Source of the DNA: Chersky-267 sp963744115
GTDB taxonomy: Bacteria > Chloroflexota > Limnocylindria > Limnocylindrales > CSP1-4
Length of the DNA stretch: 64,000 nt
NCBI GenBank assembly: GCA_963744115.1
Contig: CAVUSI010000003.1
Span: 1,054,001-1,118,000 of the forward strand
Direction: 5' to 3'
Under the pieces are notes generated by a model, which ran no database searches, had not been told where the DNA came from, and saw only the letters and a list, made by a program, of their open reading frames with translations. The stretch's first letter is position 1; the number at the start of each line of letters is the position of its first letter. Both the position numbers and the translations under genes were made by a program. Below, in pieces: positions 47,801 through 57,267 of this stretch.

Positions 47801-48069
47801 GGACGGTGACGACCTCGTCACCCGGACCCACGCCGAGCGCGAGCAGGGCGATGGAGACCCGCTGTCCCGCTGCTGATGCCGATGCCGTGTCGTGCCCCGA
47901 CGTAGGCGGCGAACTCCTCCTCGAAGGCCGCCAGCTGGCGGCCGAGCGTGTACTTGCCGACCGGCAGGACCTCCTCGAAGGCCGCTCGAAGCTCGTCCGC
48001 GATCGCCGCATGCTGGCGGACGAGGTCCTCGGCCGGAATGGGATCCGTCTCGACGGTTCGGTCGGTCAT
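47800..48069 (-). pseudogene. N-terminal piece of the second DegT-family aminotransferase
   Basis: ATG at 48069 overlaps the stop of the dehydrogenase gene (ATGA). About 90 aa match the plus-strand DegT: DLVRQHAAIADELRAAFEEV, LPVGKYTLGRQLAAFEEEFA, HGIGISSGTAGLH and, after one frame slip, ALGVGPGDEVVTVP. After that the match ends at about 47803 in ROK sequence of opposite orientation. As fourth gene of the operon permease-SDR-dehydrogenase-DegT, it was evidently once complete. Confidence 0.72.
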
Positions 48070-49118
48070 GCCCTCTCCCCGCTGTCGGCCAGCTCCAGGA
48101 CGGCGGTCACGATGCTCTCCGCCCGAGTCGCCAGGTCGGTCTCGTCGATGATCGAGTAGGGGAGGCGCTGGTCGCTGACGAAGACCGGCAGTCCCGCCAG
48201 GGCCAGTTCGAGGACGGTCGGCTCGAGACCAAGCTCATCCGGTCGCCAGGCCACCTGGCTTCGCTCCAGGATCCGGACCGGCCGCTCGGGGTCGTGGCCC
48301 TGCGCGACGGCCATCGTGACCGTCCCGAGCCCGACCAGCTCCCCGTGGACGAACGAGCGGCCGGTCATCGCCTCAAGGCGGTAGGCGAGGTAGTGCTCCG
48401 AACCCTCTTCCGGCTGACTATGCCCCACGTCCAGGCAGAGGGCATTGACCTCCGCATAGCCGCGAACGATCGCCTCGACCGCGGCCGGGGAGACGTCGCC
48501 GATCTCGTCCGCCATGTCGTCGATGTGGTCGAGGACCGCTGCAGCCGTCGCCGCGATCTCCGGCCGATACGTCGACCGACCGGCGCGATCGCCGGCCTGC
48601 CAGTCCCAGAGCGCCGTGTGGATCGACAGCAGGTCGCCGACGCCGGCGCGGTTCAGCTTCGCGGGAGCGCGCCGGATCAGGTCGGCGTCGACGACGATGG
48701 CGTCGGCCACGACGAACCCTTGGTACTCGACCCCGCCGCCGGTCCGGACGGCGACGGTGTTGGTCACGCAGGCGTCGACGCTGACGATCGACGGCAGCAG
48801 GACGAGGGGCAGTTCCCTCTGCCACGCGACGTACTTGGCCGCATCGATCGCCGTGCCGCCGCCAAGGCCGACGATGACGTCGACGGGCGGCAGTCCCGCA
48901 TCGAGGGCGGTCAGCGCCTCGTCGGACAGCGATGACACCGTCCGGGTGGCGGCCACGGTGTCGACCGAGCTGGCTCCGAGCTCGGCGAGCGGCTCCGGCT
49001 GGCAGATCAGCGCGACGCGTCCTTCGAGCGTCCGGATGGTCGCGCCGGCGCCACCCACGACGAACCGCAGGTTGGGCTCGCGGGCACGTTCTCGCAGGTT
49101 CGCGGCGGCGGTGGTCAT
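48066..49118 (-). CDS. Iron-type (GldA/AraM-like) dehydrogenase, paralogue of 39844-40860
   Basis: 350 aa, intact. The NAD site is VDVIVGLGGGTAIDAAKYVAW. The metal ligands are Asp in RAGVGDLLSIHTALWDW, His in EEGSEHYLAYR and His in SFVHGELVGLGT. ATG at 49118 overlaps the SDR stop (ATGA), and its own stop overlaps the DegT start, so the run is tightly coupled: importer, SDR, this enzyme, aminotransferase, GH4. A dehydrogenase for a sugar- or cyclitol-type alcohol is likely. A sugar-phosphate cyclase relative is a remote alternative. Confidence 0.83.
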   Translation of the reverse strand: MTTAAANLRERAREPNLRFVVGGAGATIRTLEGRVALICQPEPLAELGASSVDTVAATRTVSSLSDEALTALDAGLPPVDVIVGLGGGTAIDAAKYVAWQRELPLVLLPSIVSVDACVTNTVAVRTGGGVEYQGFVVADAIVVDADLIRRAPAKLNRAGVGDLLSIHTALWDWQAGDRAGRSTYRPEIAATAAAVLDHIDDMADEIGDVSPAAVEAIVRGYAEVNALCLDVGHSQPEEGSEHYLAYRLEAMTGRSFVHGELVGLGTVTMAVAQGHDPERPVRILERSQVAWRPDELGLEPTVLELALAGLPVFVSDQRLPYSIIDETDLATRAESIVTAVLELADSGERA

Positions 49119-49909
49119 CGGTGGTACGGCAGACCGCCACTCACGATCAGGTGGCTCCCGGTCACCTGGTCGGCCGCCGGCGAGACCAGGAAGAGGACGG
49201 CTCCGGCGATGTCGTCGGGTCGCTCCAGGCGGCCGAGGATCAGCCGCTCCCGGTACTCCTCCTTGACAGCGGCTGCCGGCATGCCGCGACGCGCTCCCTC
49301 GAGGTCCCACTCGGCCGCCATCATCTCGGTGTCCACGTCACCCGGGCCGACGGCGTTGACCGTCACCGACGGCGCGAACTCCTGGGCCGCCACCTGGGTC
49401 AGCCCGACGACCGCGAACTTGGCCGCACAGTACGGCCCGAAGAACTTGGTGGTGCAGTTGACCTGGGCGACGTACGAGCCGAGGTTGACCACCCGGCCCC
49501 AGCCTCGCTCCATCATCGCCGGGACGAGCCGGCGCATGGTCAGGAACGGTGCCTTGGCCATGATGTCGAGATGCTGATCCCAGTCGTCCTCGGTGCAGTC
49601 GACGATCGAGCGGTACAGCGAGATCCCGGCGTTGTTGACGAGGATGTCGATGCCGCCGAGGGCGGCCTCGGCCGCATCGCAGACCGCATGGACACCCGCC
49701 GTCCGCGACAGGTCGCCGACCGCCACGGCGCTCCGTCGGCCGAGGGCCGCGACGTCGGCGGCGGTCCGCGCTGCGGTCTCGGGATCCCGATCGTTGACGG
49801 CGACGTCGGCGCCGGCGGCGGCGAGCCGGAGGGCGATGCCCCGTCCGATCCCGCGGCCGGCTCCGGTGACGAGGGCGCGGCGGCCCTCGAGGTCGATGGT
49901 CTCGCTCAT
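49115..49909 (-). CDS. Short-chain dehydrogenase/reductase
   Basis: 264 aa, intact classical SDR. Cofactor motif ALVTGAGRGIGRGIALRLA, then DILVNNAGISLYRSIVD, the catalytic Ser in VVNLGSYVAQ and Tyr-x3-Lys in FGPYCAAKFAVVGLT. The C-terminal VTGSHLIVSGG is the common SDR end. ATG at 49909 overlaps the permease stop. It probably oxidises the imported sugar or its aminated product together with the following dehydrogenase. Confidence 0.87.
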   Translation of the reverse strand: MSETIDLEGRRALVTGAGRGIGRGIALRLAAAGADVAVNDRDPETAARTAADVAALGRRSAVAVGDLSRTAGVHAVCDAAEAALGGIDILVNNAGISLYRSIVDCTEDDWDQHLDIMAKAPFLTMRRLVPAMMERGWGRVVNLGSYVAQVNCTTKFFGPYCAAKFAVVGLTQVAAQEFAPSVTVNAVGPGDVDTEMMAAEWDLEGARRGMPAAAVKEEYRERLILGRLERPDDIAGAVLFLVSPAADQVTGSHLIVSGGLPYHR

Positions 49910-50751
49910 TTCACGGCTCCGAAGGTGAGGCCCTTGACCAGGTAACGCTGGGCAAGGGCGGCGAAGAAGATCATCGGGACGACCGCCAGGACGGCGGCGG
50001 CGGCCATCTCCTGCCACCGGATCGCGGCGTACCCGCGGAACCCGGCGACCGCGATCGGGACGGTCCGGCTCTGGTCGAAGGTCAGTGACAGGGCGATCGT
50101 CACCTCGTTCCACATGTTGATCCCGACCAGGACCGCGGTGGCAGCGAGCCCGGGCGCGGCCAGCGGGAGATAGATCCGGAGCAGGGACTGGAGCTCCGAG
50201 CAACCGTCCACCCGAGCCGCGTCGCCCAGGTCGGAGGGGACCTCCATGAAGAACGACTGGATCAGCCAGACCGCGAACGGGACGGCGAAGACCTGGTAGA
50301 TGAGCGCCAGCCCGATCTGGGTGTCGTACAGGCCGATCGATTGGTACAGGACGTACATCGGGATGACGAACAGGAACTCCGGGATCGCATAGGCCAGGAG
50401 CAGCCAGATCTTGATCCAGCGGCCGGCCCGCACCCGGAAGCGGACCAGGGAGTATGCGGCCGGGGTGGCGACGACGATCGCGAAGGTCACGCCGAGGATG
50501 ACCACCATGATGCTGTTGATGAACGCCTGACCGAACCCCGCCGTGCTCCAGATCGAGACGTACTTGCTGAAGTCGGGGATGTAGATGAGCGACGGCGGCG
50601 ACGCGAACGCGTCGCGCGGGGGCTTGGTCGAGATGACGAACAGCCAGTACAGCGGGAACAGCGTGATCACGGTCGCACCGATCGCGATGGCGTACGCCGT
50701 GGCGTCGCCCAGCCGGCGCCGGGTGCGCCGGCTGGCCAGGGGATTGGTCAC
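49906..50751 (-). CDS. Carbohydrate ABC transporter permease (MalG type)
   Basis: 281 aa, intact, six membrane segments. The ATPase-contact (EAA) loop reads DAARVDGCSELQSLLRIYLP. C-terminal QRYLVKGLTFGAVK is typical of the CUT1 MalG/LacG group. GTG at 50751 overlaps the previous permease's stop (GTGA). No ATPase gene lies in this operon, so a shared MsmK/MalK-type ATPase encoded elsewhere must be used, as is usual for CUT1 systems. Confidence 0.87.
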   Translation of the reverse strand: MTNPLASRRTRRRLGDATAYAIAIGATVITLFPLYWLFVISTKPPRDAFASPPSLIYIPDFSKYVSIWSTAGFGQAFINSIMVVILGVTFAIVVATPAAYSLVRFRVRAGRWIKIWLLLAYAIPEFLFVIPMYVLYQSIGLYDTQIGLALIYQVFAVPFAVWLIQSFFMEVPSDLGDAARVDGCSELQSLLRIYLPLAAPGLAATAVLVGINMWNEVTIALSLTFDQSRTVPIAVAGFRGYAAIRWQEMAAAAVLAVVPMIFFAALAQRYLVKGLTFGAVK

Positions 50752-51638
50752 CTCTCAGCTCCAGCCGCGGTGCCGAAGCGCTGGTAGACCAGGACGATGG
50801 CCAGGACGATGACCGAGAAGATCACCATCATCGTCATCGACTGGCTCATGTTGAGCTGCTTGAAGGCGACCCGATAGGCCAGCACCTGGACCGACTCGGT
50901 CGTTCCGAGAGGACCACCACCGGTGGTCCCGAAGATGATCGCGAAGACCTTCAGGCAGTCGATCGTCCTGAACAGCAGGACGACGAGGATCACCGGCCGG
51001 AGCAGCGGCAAGGTGACGTACCACAGCCGCTGGAGCGTGCCCGCCCCGTCGACCTCGGCCGCCTCCAGGGGTTCCTGAGGCAGCGAGCCGAGGCCCGCCA
51101 GCAGGACGATGAACACGAAGGCGCTCTGCCACCACAGGTCGACGAGCACGATCGAGGCCATCGCCAGCCCCGGATCGCCGAAGAACCCGACCGGTGCGAA
51201 GCCGATCGCCTGGAGCACGTAGTTGAGGATCCCCAGGGTCGGGTCGAGCATGATCTTCCAGATCACCGAGACGATGATGCCCGAGACCATCAGCGGCACG
51301 AGCAGGAGCGTCCGGAAGACGCTGACGCCCCGATGGATCCGGTGGACGACGAGCGCCAGGCCCAGCCCGATCAGGAACTCGACTCCGACCGCCGAGATCG
51401 TGAAGACGAAGGTGTTGACCAGGGACGTCCTGAACCGCTCGTCGCCGGCCAGCGAGACGTAGTTATCGATCCCGACGAAGTTGAACCGCTGCCCCCAGTT
51501 CCAGTCGAACAGGCTCATATAGATCGAGTAGATCGTCGGGAACAGCGACGTGAGGCCCATGACGATCACGAGCGGGATGAGGAAGCGACCGCCCCGGTCG
51601 GTCCCGCCCGATCGGCTGCGGAGGGGGCGGGCGGTCAT
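50748..51638 (-). CDS. Carbohydrate ABC transporter permease (MalF/UgpA type)
   Basis: 296 aa, intact, six membrane segments. It has LFPTIYSIYMSLFDWNWG at the first helix and the EAA loop EAAEVDGAGTLQRLWYVTLP. It starts ATG at 51638, after a strong hairpin that separates it from the binding-protein gene. It pairs with the MalG-type permease. The sugar is unknown; the neighbours suggest an amino sugar or a glycoside hydrolysed by GH4. Confidence 0.87.
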   Translation of the reverse strand: MTARPLRSRSGGTDRGGRFLIPLVIVMGLTSLFPTIYSIYMSLFDWNWGQRFNFVGIDNYVSLAGDERFRTSLVNTFVFTISAVGVEFLIGLGLALVVHRIHRGVSVFRTLLLVPLMVSGIIVSVIWKIMLDPTLGILNYVLQAIGFAPVGFFGDPGLAMASIVLVDLWWQSAFVFIVLLAGLGSLPQEPLEAAEVDGAGTLQRLWYVTLPLLRPVILVVLLFRTIDCLKVFAIIFGTTGGGPLGTTESVQVLAYRVAFKQLNMSQSMTMMVIFSVIVLAIVLVYQRFGTAAGAER

Positions 51639-51656
51639 CCGGCCGCTCCCGGGCCG

Positions 51657-51696
51657 TCGAACGCCCCGCTCGCGTGGTGCGGAGCGGGGCGTTCGA
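51657..51696 (-). terminator. Intercistronic hairpin between binding protein and permeases
   Basis: TCGAACGCCCCGCT (51657-51670) and AGCGGGGCGTTCGA (51683-51696) form a perfect 14-bp stem with a 12-base loop. It has the same position and likely purpose as the xylF-xylH hairpin: more binding protein than permease. Confidence 0.68.
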
Positions 51697-51744
51697 GGCG
51701 CGGGTCGGACGTCGATGCGGCGACCGGCCGACCCGCCTCCATGA

Positions 51745-53194
51745 CTACTTGTTGACGGCCTTGAGGAGAGCGTCGTTGGCCTTGGCGCACGCTGCGGTCG
51801 GGTCGGCGCCGTTCGCGATCTCCTGCATGCCGTTGACGATCGCCAGCGCGCCGTCCGTCCAACCCTCCTTGAAGACCACCGTGGTCCGGGACGTCTGCAT
51901 CGCCTCGTTCACGGCCGACACGTACTCCGGGACCAGCTTCCCGGTGTAGGCCGGATCGCTGTACGAGGAGAGTCGCGGCGCTCCGCCGGTCGTCGCGCCG
52001 ATCTTGGCCGTGTTGGCCTTGTTGGTCATCCATTGGGTGAAGTACCAGGCCGCGTCCTTGTTCGGGGCGTTCTTGGGGATCCCGAGGCCCCACAGCCAGT
52101 GGCCCGTGTATGAGGTGCCACCGGCCGTGGCCGGCGGCAGCGCCGAGTAGCCGACCTTGCCCGCGACCTGCGACTTGCTCGCATCCTCGTAGGCCGGGCC
52201 GAACAGGCTGGCATCGATGAAGAAGGCCGCCTTGCCCTGCGAGAACAGGCTGTTGGCATCCGACCAGTCGATCGAGAACTTGTTGGCGGGGCCGGTCGCG
52301 AGCAGGTTGGCGTAGTCGGTCATGCCCTTGCACACGTCCGGATCGGTCAGCCTCGGCTTGTCCCAGGCACCGTCGAACCAGAGCCCGTACGGCGGCGGAG
52401 CGGCCCGCACGCCGAAGCGGTTGAAGACCACGCCGGAGAACGTGTCCATGATCGTGTCCGACGGGATGCCGCGCATCAGCGCTCCGACCACGCCGTCCTT
52501 CGCCCCGTCCTTGGTGATCTTCTGAGCATCGGCGATGAGCTCATCCATGCGTCGTGGGCATGACCCCGCCGAGGTACTTCTGGACGAGGTCCTTGTTCGA
52601 GAACAGGATGTAGGTCTCGAACGAGATCGGGATCCCGTACAGCTGGGCCGAGGCGTCGCCGGGCGGGTAGGTGCCCGGATCGAGGAAGCCCTGCGGAAAG
52701 TCCTTGAGGTCGTAGTCCGCAGCGGTCTTGGTGGGGTCGTTGAGATACGGGGTGAGCGGCTCGATCAGCCCCGCACTGAACTGCGAGAAGCCGGTCGAGT
52801 CCATCGGCAGGAAGTAGACGTCGGCGGTCGCGGGGCTGGCCCGCAGGACCTGCTCCATCTTGTCGAAGTAGAGGTCCTCCGAGAACGGCTGGAGGTTGAC
52901 CTTGATCCCCGTCTCCTGGGTGAACTCGTCGATGAGCGGCTTCATCCCGTCGGTCCACGGGTGCTCGTTGGCCAGGAACGTGATCTCGGTCCCGGCGTAC
53001 TTCTTCCAGTCGAAGGCCGCCGCCGACGGCGCGGCGCTCTGCCCGGTCGAGGCGGCCGCCGATGGGACCGACGTCGGTGCGGTGGTTGGGGCGGTTGTCG
53101 GGGCCGTGGTCGCGCCCTGACCGGCGCAGGCGCCGGCGGCGATCGCGACCGCCGCCCCGAGGGTCAGGAGCCGACCTGGTCTGGTGAGCCTCAT
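51745..53194 (-). CDS. CUT1 sugar-binding lipoprotein, one frameshift
   Basis: Family 1 extracellular solute-binding protein, about 480 aa. A signal peptide with lipobox (IAAGACAGQ) is followed by a Thr-Ala-Pro linker like that of RhaS. Then EITFLANEHPWTDGMKPLID, ETGIKVNLQPFSEDL and, in the C-terminal half, SLFSQGKAAFFIDASLFGP, HWLWGLGIPKNAPNKDAAW and WYFTQWMTNK. The frame breaks near 52548 at PTTHG/MDELIADA. ATG at 53194 has GAGGAGG 8 bases upstream. It is first gene of the importer-SDR-dehydrogenase operon and divergent from a ROK regulator. Confidence 0.86.
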
Positions 53195-53357
53195 CCGAAC
53201 TCCTCCTCGTTCGTGGCCCGGGTGCCCGCGGCACGACCGGACCGTTGGTCCGGAACGGTACCGGCCCATTATGGCCGTCGTCCCTCACCGGGTCCCCGAG
53301 GACGAGCACGACCTTGACGAGGAGGTGCGCCCGGAACTCGACGACTTCGGCTCAGTG

Positions 53358-53371
53358 TGATGATAACATCA
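53358..53371. promoter_or_regulatory. Symmetric AT-rich site between importer and ROK genes
   Basis: TGATG-ATAA-CATCA (53358-53371) forms perfect 5-bp arms around ATAA in a 274-bp divergent gap. It may be a second regulator site or contain the minus-strand -10 (TATCAT). Confidence 0.4.
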
Positions 53372-53450
53372 GCGCGACGGCCGTCGACGTGCAGGCGGCG
53401 GCACCGGATGCTCCTTGAACAGGCCTGGGCCCGAGCCGATCCCGGAGTAA

Positions 53451-53466
53451 CGTTCAACGTGGAACG
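53451..53466. promoter_or_regulatory. Palindromic operator directly before the ROK start codon
   Basis: CGTTCAACGTGGAACG (53451-53466) is symmetric except for one pair and ends 2 bp before the ATG at 53469. It is a likely self-repression site for the ROK regulator, overlapping its translation-start region. Confidence 0.55.
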
Positions 53467-53468
53467 AA

Positions 53469-54631
53469 ATGTCTGATCCGACCCTGGCGGTCCTGCAGGT
53501 GCTTGGCGAGCGAACCCGCGCATCGCGGACCGAGCTCGTCGCGGCGACCGGACTGTCGGCGGCGACCGTCAGCCGGGCGGTCGGTCGGCTGCGCCGCGAC
53601 GGCGTCGTCCGCGAAGGACCGCTCGTCCCGACGGGCGTCGGTCGACCACCGCGAGTCGTCGAGCTCGACGATCGGATGGTCGGCGTGGTGGGGATCGATG
53701 CCGGCAGCCGGACGCTCAGAGCGGCGACCGGGGACCTGGCCGGGTCGATCAGGATGCGGGCGGCTCGACCGGTTCGGGACCCCGACGACCGCGACGCCCT
53801 GGTGGACGACCTGGTCGCCCTGGTCGCGCGACGTCAGCGAGGCATCGCCGCCCGGCGCCATCCGGGCGCTGGTGGCCGGGTGTCTCGGGGATCGTCGATC
53901 ACCCGTCCGGTCGGGTCCTGCTGTCGCCGGACCTGCCGGGCCTGACCGGGCTCGCCCTGGCGACGGCGCTCGAGGATCGCCTCGGGATCCCCGTGGCCAT
54001 CGACAACGACGACCTGCTGGCTGCCATCGGCGAGGCGTCGGCGGGGGCTGCCGTGGGCTGTCGCGACGTCGTCTTCCTGGCCCTCGGGTACGGCCTCGGG
54101 GCCGGGGTCATCGTCGACGGACGGCCCGTGCGCGGCGCGACCAACGCGGCCGGGGCGATCGGGTTCATGGCGCCCGGGCGACTCGACCGGCGAGCCAGCG
54201 GACGGGCGATCCCGATCCGCTACCGCGACGCGGCGGCCCGGACGGGAGCGACGGCCGAGTCGTCGGTCACCGACGCCCGCGAGGTGTTCGAGCGGGCCGC
54301 CGCAGGCGACCCGATCGCGATCGCCGTCGTGGCCGACGTGCTGACGGACCTCGGCGACCTGATCGTCGATGTCGGTGCCCTGCTGGATCCCGAGGTGATC
54401 GTGGTCGGCGGTGGCCTGATCGATGCCGGGCCGGCGGTCTTCGCCCCGCTCGATGCGCGACTCCGGGCCGCGCTGCCGTATCCGCCGCGGATCGTGCCGT
54501 CCGCGCTCCACGACGCCGCCGTCCTGCACGGCGCCGTCTCCATGGCGGTCGCCCTGGCCCGTCGCCGGCTGGCCGGCCTCGACCCATTCGTCCGTTCGGA
54601 TCCGGATCGTCCGGCGCTCACCCTGGCCTGA
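53469..54631 (+). CDS. ROK-family transcriptional regulator lacking the zinc motif, one frameshift
   Basis: About 387 aa. The helix-turn-helix covers residues 12-60 (ASRTELVAATGLSAATVSRA). The sugar-kinase-like core has VGVVGIDAGSRTLRAATGD, VAIDNDDLLAAIGEA and GLGAGVIVDG, and ends with IVVGGGLIDAGPAV. Where most ROK proteins have C-x-C-G-x2-G-C, this one has GAIGFMAPGRLDRRASGR with no cysteines. One extra base near 53845 shifts the frame. The start has only a weak ribosome site (GGAA). It is divergent from the importer and upstream of the aminotransferase-M20 operon, so it probably controls both. Confidence 0.8.
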
Positions 54632-54655
54632 CAGGACACTCGAGGAGGTTCACCG

Positions 54656-55988
54656 ATGCCGTACTCCACAACTCGCTCCGAGGCCGCCTACCTGGCCGCG
54701 CAGGAAGTCATCGCCGGTGGCGTCAACAGCGGCGCCCGCGGCCCGGGCGCCGGCTGGGTGCCCGGACCGCCGGTCGCCGCCCGCGGGGCCGGATCGCACC
54801 TCTGGGACATCGATGGGAACGAGTACCTCGACTACCTGCTGGCGCTCGGGCCGATGATCCACGGCCACGCCCATCCCGAGATCACCGAGCGGGTCACGCG
54901 GGCGATCCACGAGATCGGCACGATGTTCGCGCTGCCCTACGAGCTGGAGGCCGAGGCCGCCCGCAAGATCGTCGCGGCGGTCCCGTCCGTCGAGCTCGTC
55001 CGCTTCGGGAACTCGGGGACCGAGGTCGTCCTCCATGCGACCCGCCTCGCCCGCGCGTTCACCGGGCGGGATGTCGTCGTGCGTTTCGAGGGCCAGTACC
55101 ACGGCTGGGCCGACCAGCTCGAGTGGAGCCACCACCCCGACCTGGCGCTCGCCGGGCCGCGCGAGCACCCGCGGGCCCTGCCCGGGCACGCCGGGCATCC
55201 CCGAGGTCATCGGGCAGACCCTGGCGGTCCTGCCCTGGAACGACCAGTCCGCCGTCGAACGCCTGGTGGCTGAGCGCGGCGACGAGATCGCGGCCATCCT
55301 GACCGAGCCGATCATGGGCAACACCGGGGTGATCCCCCCGCAGCCGGGCTACCTCGCGTTCCTGCGTGAGATCACGGCGGCCCACGGGATCGTCCTCATC
55401 TTCGACGAGGTGATCACCGGGTTCCGGGTCGCACTCGGCGGCGCCCAGGCGCTGTACGGCGTCACCCCGGACCTGACCACGATGGCCAAGGCCCTCGGCG
55501 GAGGGTTCCCGGTCGCCGCCCTCGGCGGGCGGCGCGACATCATGGACCAGGTCTCGGATGGCGCGGTCCTCCATGCCGGCACGTACAACGCGAACGCGGT
55601 GGCCGTCGCCGCCGCCAGCGCATCGCTCGACGTGCTCTCGCGTCCCGGGACCCACGAGCGACTGTTCGACCTGTCCGGCCGCCTGATGTTCGGCATCGCC
55701 GGGATCTTCGAGCGGGCCGGCGTGCCCGTCCAGGTCCAGGGCGTCGGTCCGATGTTCCAGTTCTGGTTCAGCAAGACCCCCGTCGTCGACTACCGCGACG
55801 CGGCCGTCCACCTGAACTCCCCGAAGTACGCCGCGCTCGCCCTGGAGCTCCACCGACGCGGCGTCATGGTCCATCCAAGCAACATCGAGCTGTGGTTCGT
55901 CTCGACCGTGCACACGGCGGACGACATCGACACCACCCTGTCGGCCTTCGAGGACGCGGTCAAGGCGACCGCCCGGTCCCTCGTCTGA
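54656..55988 (+). CDS. Class III aminotransferase (glutamate-1-semialdehyde mutase-like), one frameshift
   Basis: About 443 aa, PLP enzyme of the HemL-like class III family. Blocks: VIAGGVNSGARGPG, HLWDIDGNEYLDYLLALGP, RFGNSGTEVVLHATRLARAF, PLP Asp in LIFDEVITGFR and the PLP Lys in TTMAKALGGGFPVAALGG. One extra base near 55190 breaks the frame at HAG-IPEVIGQTL. A true heme gene is unlikely: it follows a ROK regulator and precedes an M20 hydrolase, so an aminated sugar or amino-acid-like substrate is more probable. A GAGGAGG site precedes the ATG. Confidence 0.83.
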
Positions 55989-56014
55989 CCACCGATCAGA
56001 GCGGAGGACCCGAC

Positions 56015-57169
56015 ATGCCGATCGATCGCGCGGAGCTCGAGACGCTCCTGGCCCAGCTCATCCGGATCGACTCGCGGAACCCGTGGCTGATCCCGGGAAC
56101 GCCGGGTGAGGCCGCGATCGCGGCCTACCTTGTCGAACGCCTGCGCGCCCTCCCGGTCGAGGTCGCGGTCGACGATGTCGCGCCGGGTCGGCCCAACGTC
56201 GTGGCGCGTCTGCGCGGGACGGGCGGCGGCCCGACGCTCTGTCTCAATGCTCACATCGATACGGTCGGCGACGCGAGCTGGCCGGACCGCTCGATGGTCC
56301 CCGTGGTCGACGACGATCGGATGACCGGACTCGGGGCCGCCGACGACAAGGGCCATGCGGCGATCGAGCTCCTGGTCCTCGAGTCGCTCGCGCGATCCGA
56401 CCGGCCGCTCCGGGGCGACGTCGTCGCGGCGTTCACGATGGACGAGGAGGCGACCTCGACCGGGACGTCGGATCTCCTCGTCCGTCACCAGATGGACGCG
56501 GCCATCGTGATCGAGCCGTTCGGGCTGGGGCGGGCGACGGTGACCCACCAGGGATTCGGCTGGCTCGACATCGTCGTCCACGGCCGCGCCGCCCACGGAT
56601 CGGCGCCCGATGTGGGGATCGACGCGATCGGTCACGCGGCCGCTGTCCTGGAGCGCCTCGACGTCCTCGGCGCGCGCTGGGCCGCCGAGCCGCACCCGCT
56701 GAACGGGGCGACGGTCTATCACGCCAGCACCATCGTCGGGGGCAGCGACTACGCGACCTATCCCGCGAGCTGTCGGATCGGGATCGAGATCGGGACGCAG
56801 CCGGGCGAGACGATCGCCGATCGAGTGGCGGACATCGAGGCCATCTTCGAGGCCATCCGGGCCGAGCGCCCGGACTTCGCCGCCGAGGTCGAGGTCAAGC
56901 TTCACCGCGACCCGTTCGAGGCTCGCGGCCACGAGCGCCTGTGGGCCGCGCTCGCCAAGGCGACCCGGACCGTGACCGGGGGTGAGCTGGTCGCGGCCGG
57001 CGAGAACGCCTGGATGGACGCGGCGTTGATGCAGGGCGCGGGGATCCCGACGCTCTCGGTCGGCGCGTCGGGCGACCACTTCCACGCCCCGGATGAATGG
57101 GTGTCGCTACCCGAGCTGGTCGCCGTCGGTGAGATCCTGGAGGGCGCGATCCGCGACTTCTGCGGCTGA
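56015..57169 (+). CDS. M20-family metallopeptidase/deacylase (ArgE/DapE-like)
   Basis: 384 aa, intact. Metal and catalytic residues: His in LCLNAHIDTVGD, Asp in GLGAADDKGHAAIEL, Glu-Glu in FTMDEEATSTGTS, and His late in GDHFHAPDEWV. The dimerisation domain sits in the middle (VHGRAAHGSAPDVGIDA). It hydrolyses amide bonds (N-acyl amino acids, acetyl-ornithine or dipeptides in the family). It lies 26 bp after the aminotransferase gene, with GGAGG 7 bases before the ATG, so it is in the same operon. Confidence 0.85.
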   Translation: MPIDRAELETLLAQLIRIDSRNPWLIPGTPGEAAIAAYLVERLRALPVEVAVDDVAPGRPNVVARLRGTGGGPTLCLNAHIDTVGDASWPDRSMVPVVDDDRMTGLGAADDKGHAAIELLVLESLARSDRPLRGDVVAAFTMDEEATSTGTSDLLVRHQMDAAIVIEPFGLGRATVTHQGFGWLDIVVHGRAAHGSAPDVGIDAIGHAAAVLERLDVLGARWAAEPHPLNGATVYHASTIVGGSDYATYPASCRIGIEIGTQPGETIADRVADIEAIFEAIRAERPDFAAEVEVKLHRDPFEARGHERLWAALAKATRTVTGGELVAAGENAWMDAALMQGAGIPTLSVGASGDHFHAPDEWVSLPELVAVGEILEGAIRDFCG

Positions 57170-57267
57170 TCCCTTGGTCGGGACTTCTGGCCCTAGCGCC
57201 GGCGATCGACCGCGCGCACCGTTGGGACGGACCCACAGATCCGTGACCCGACGAGGAGACCACGACC

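Noticed and set aside
46205..48069. Transposon or integron as the cause of the DegT/GH4/ROK mosaic
   Set aside because: No transposase, terminal inverted repeats or target duplications could be found around the joints.
54656..55988. hemL, glutamate-1-semialdehyde 2,1-aminomutase of heme synthesis
   Set aside because: Family resemblance is clear, but the gene is under a ROK regulator with an M20 hydrolase behind it and has no other heme gene nearby.
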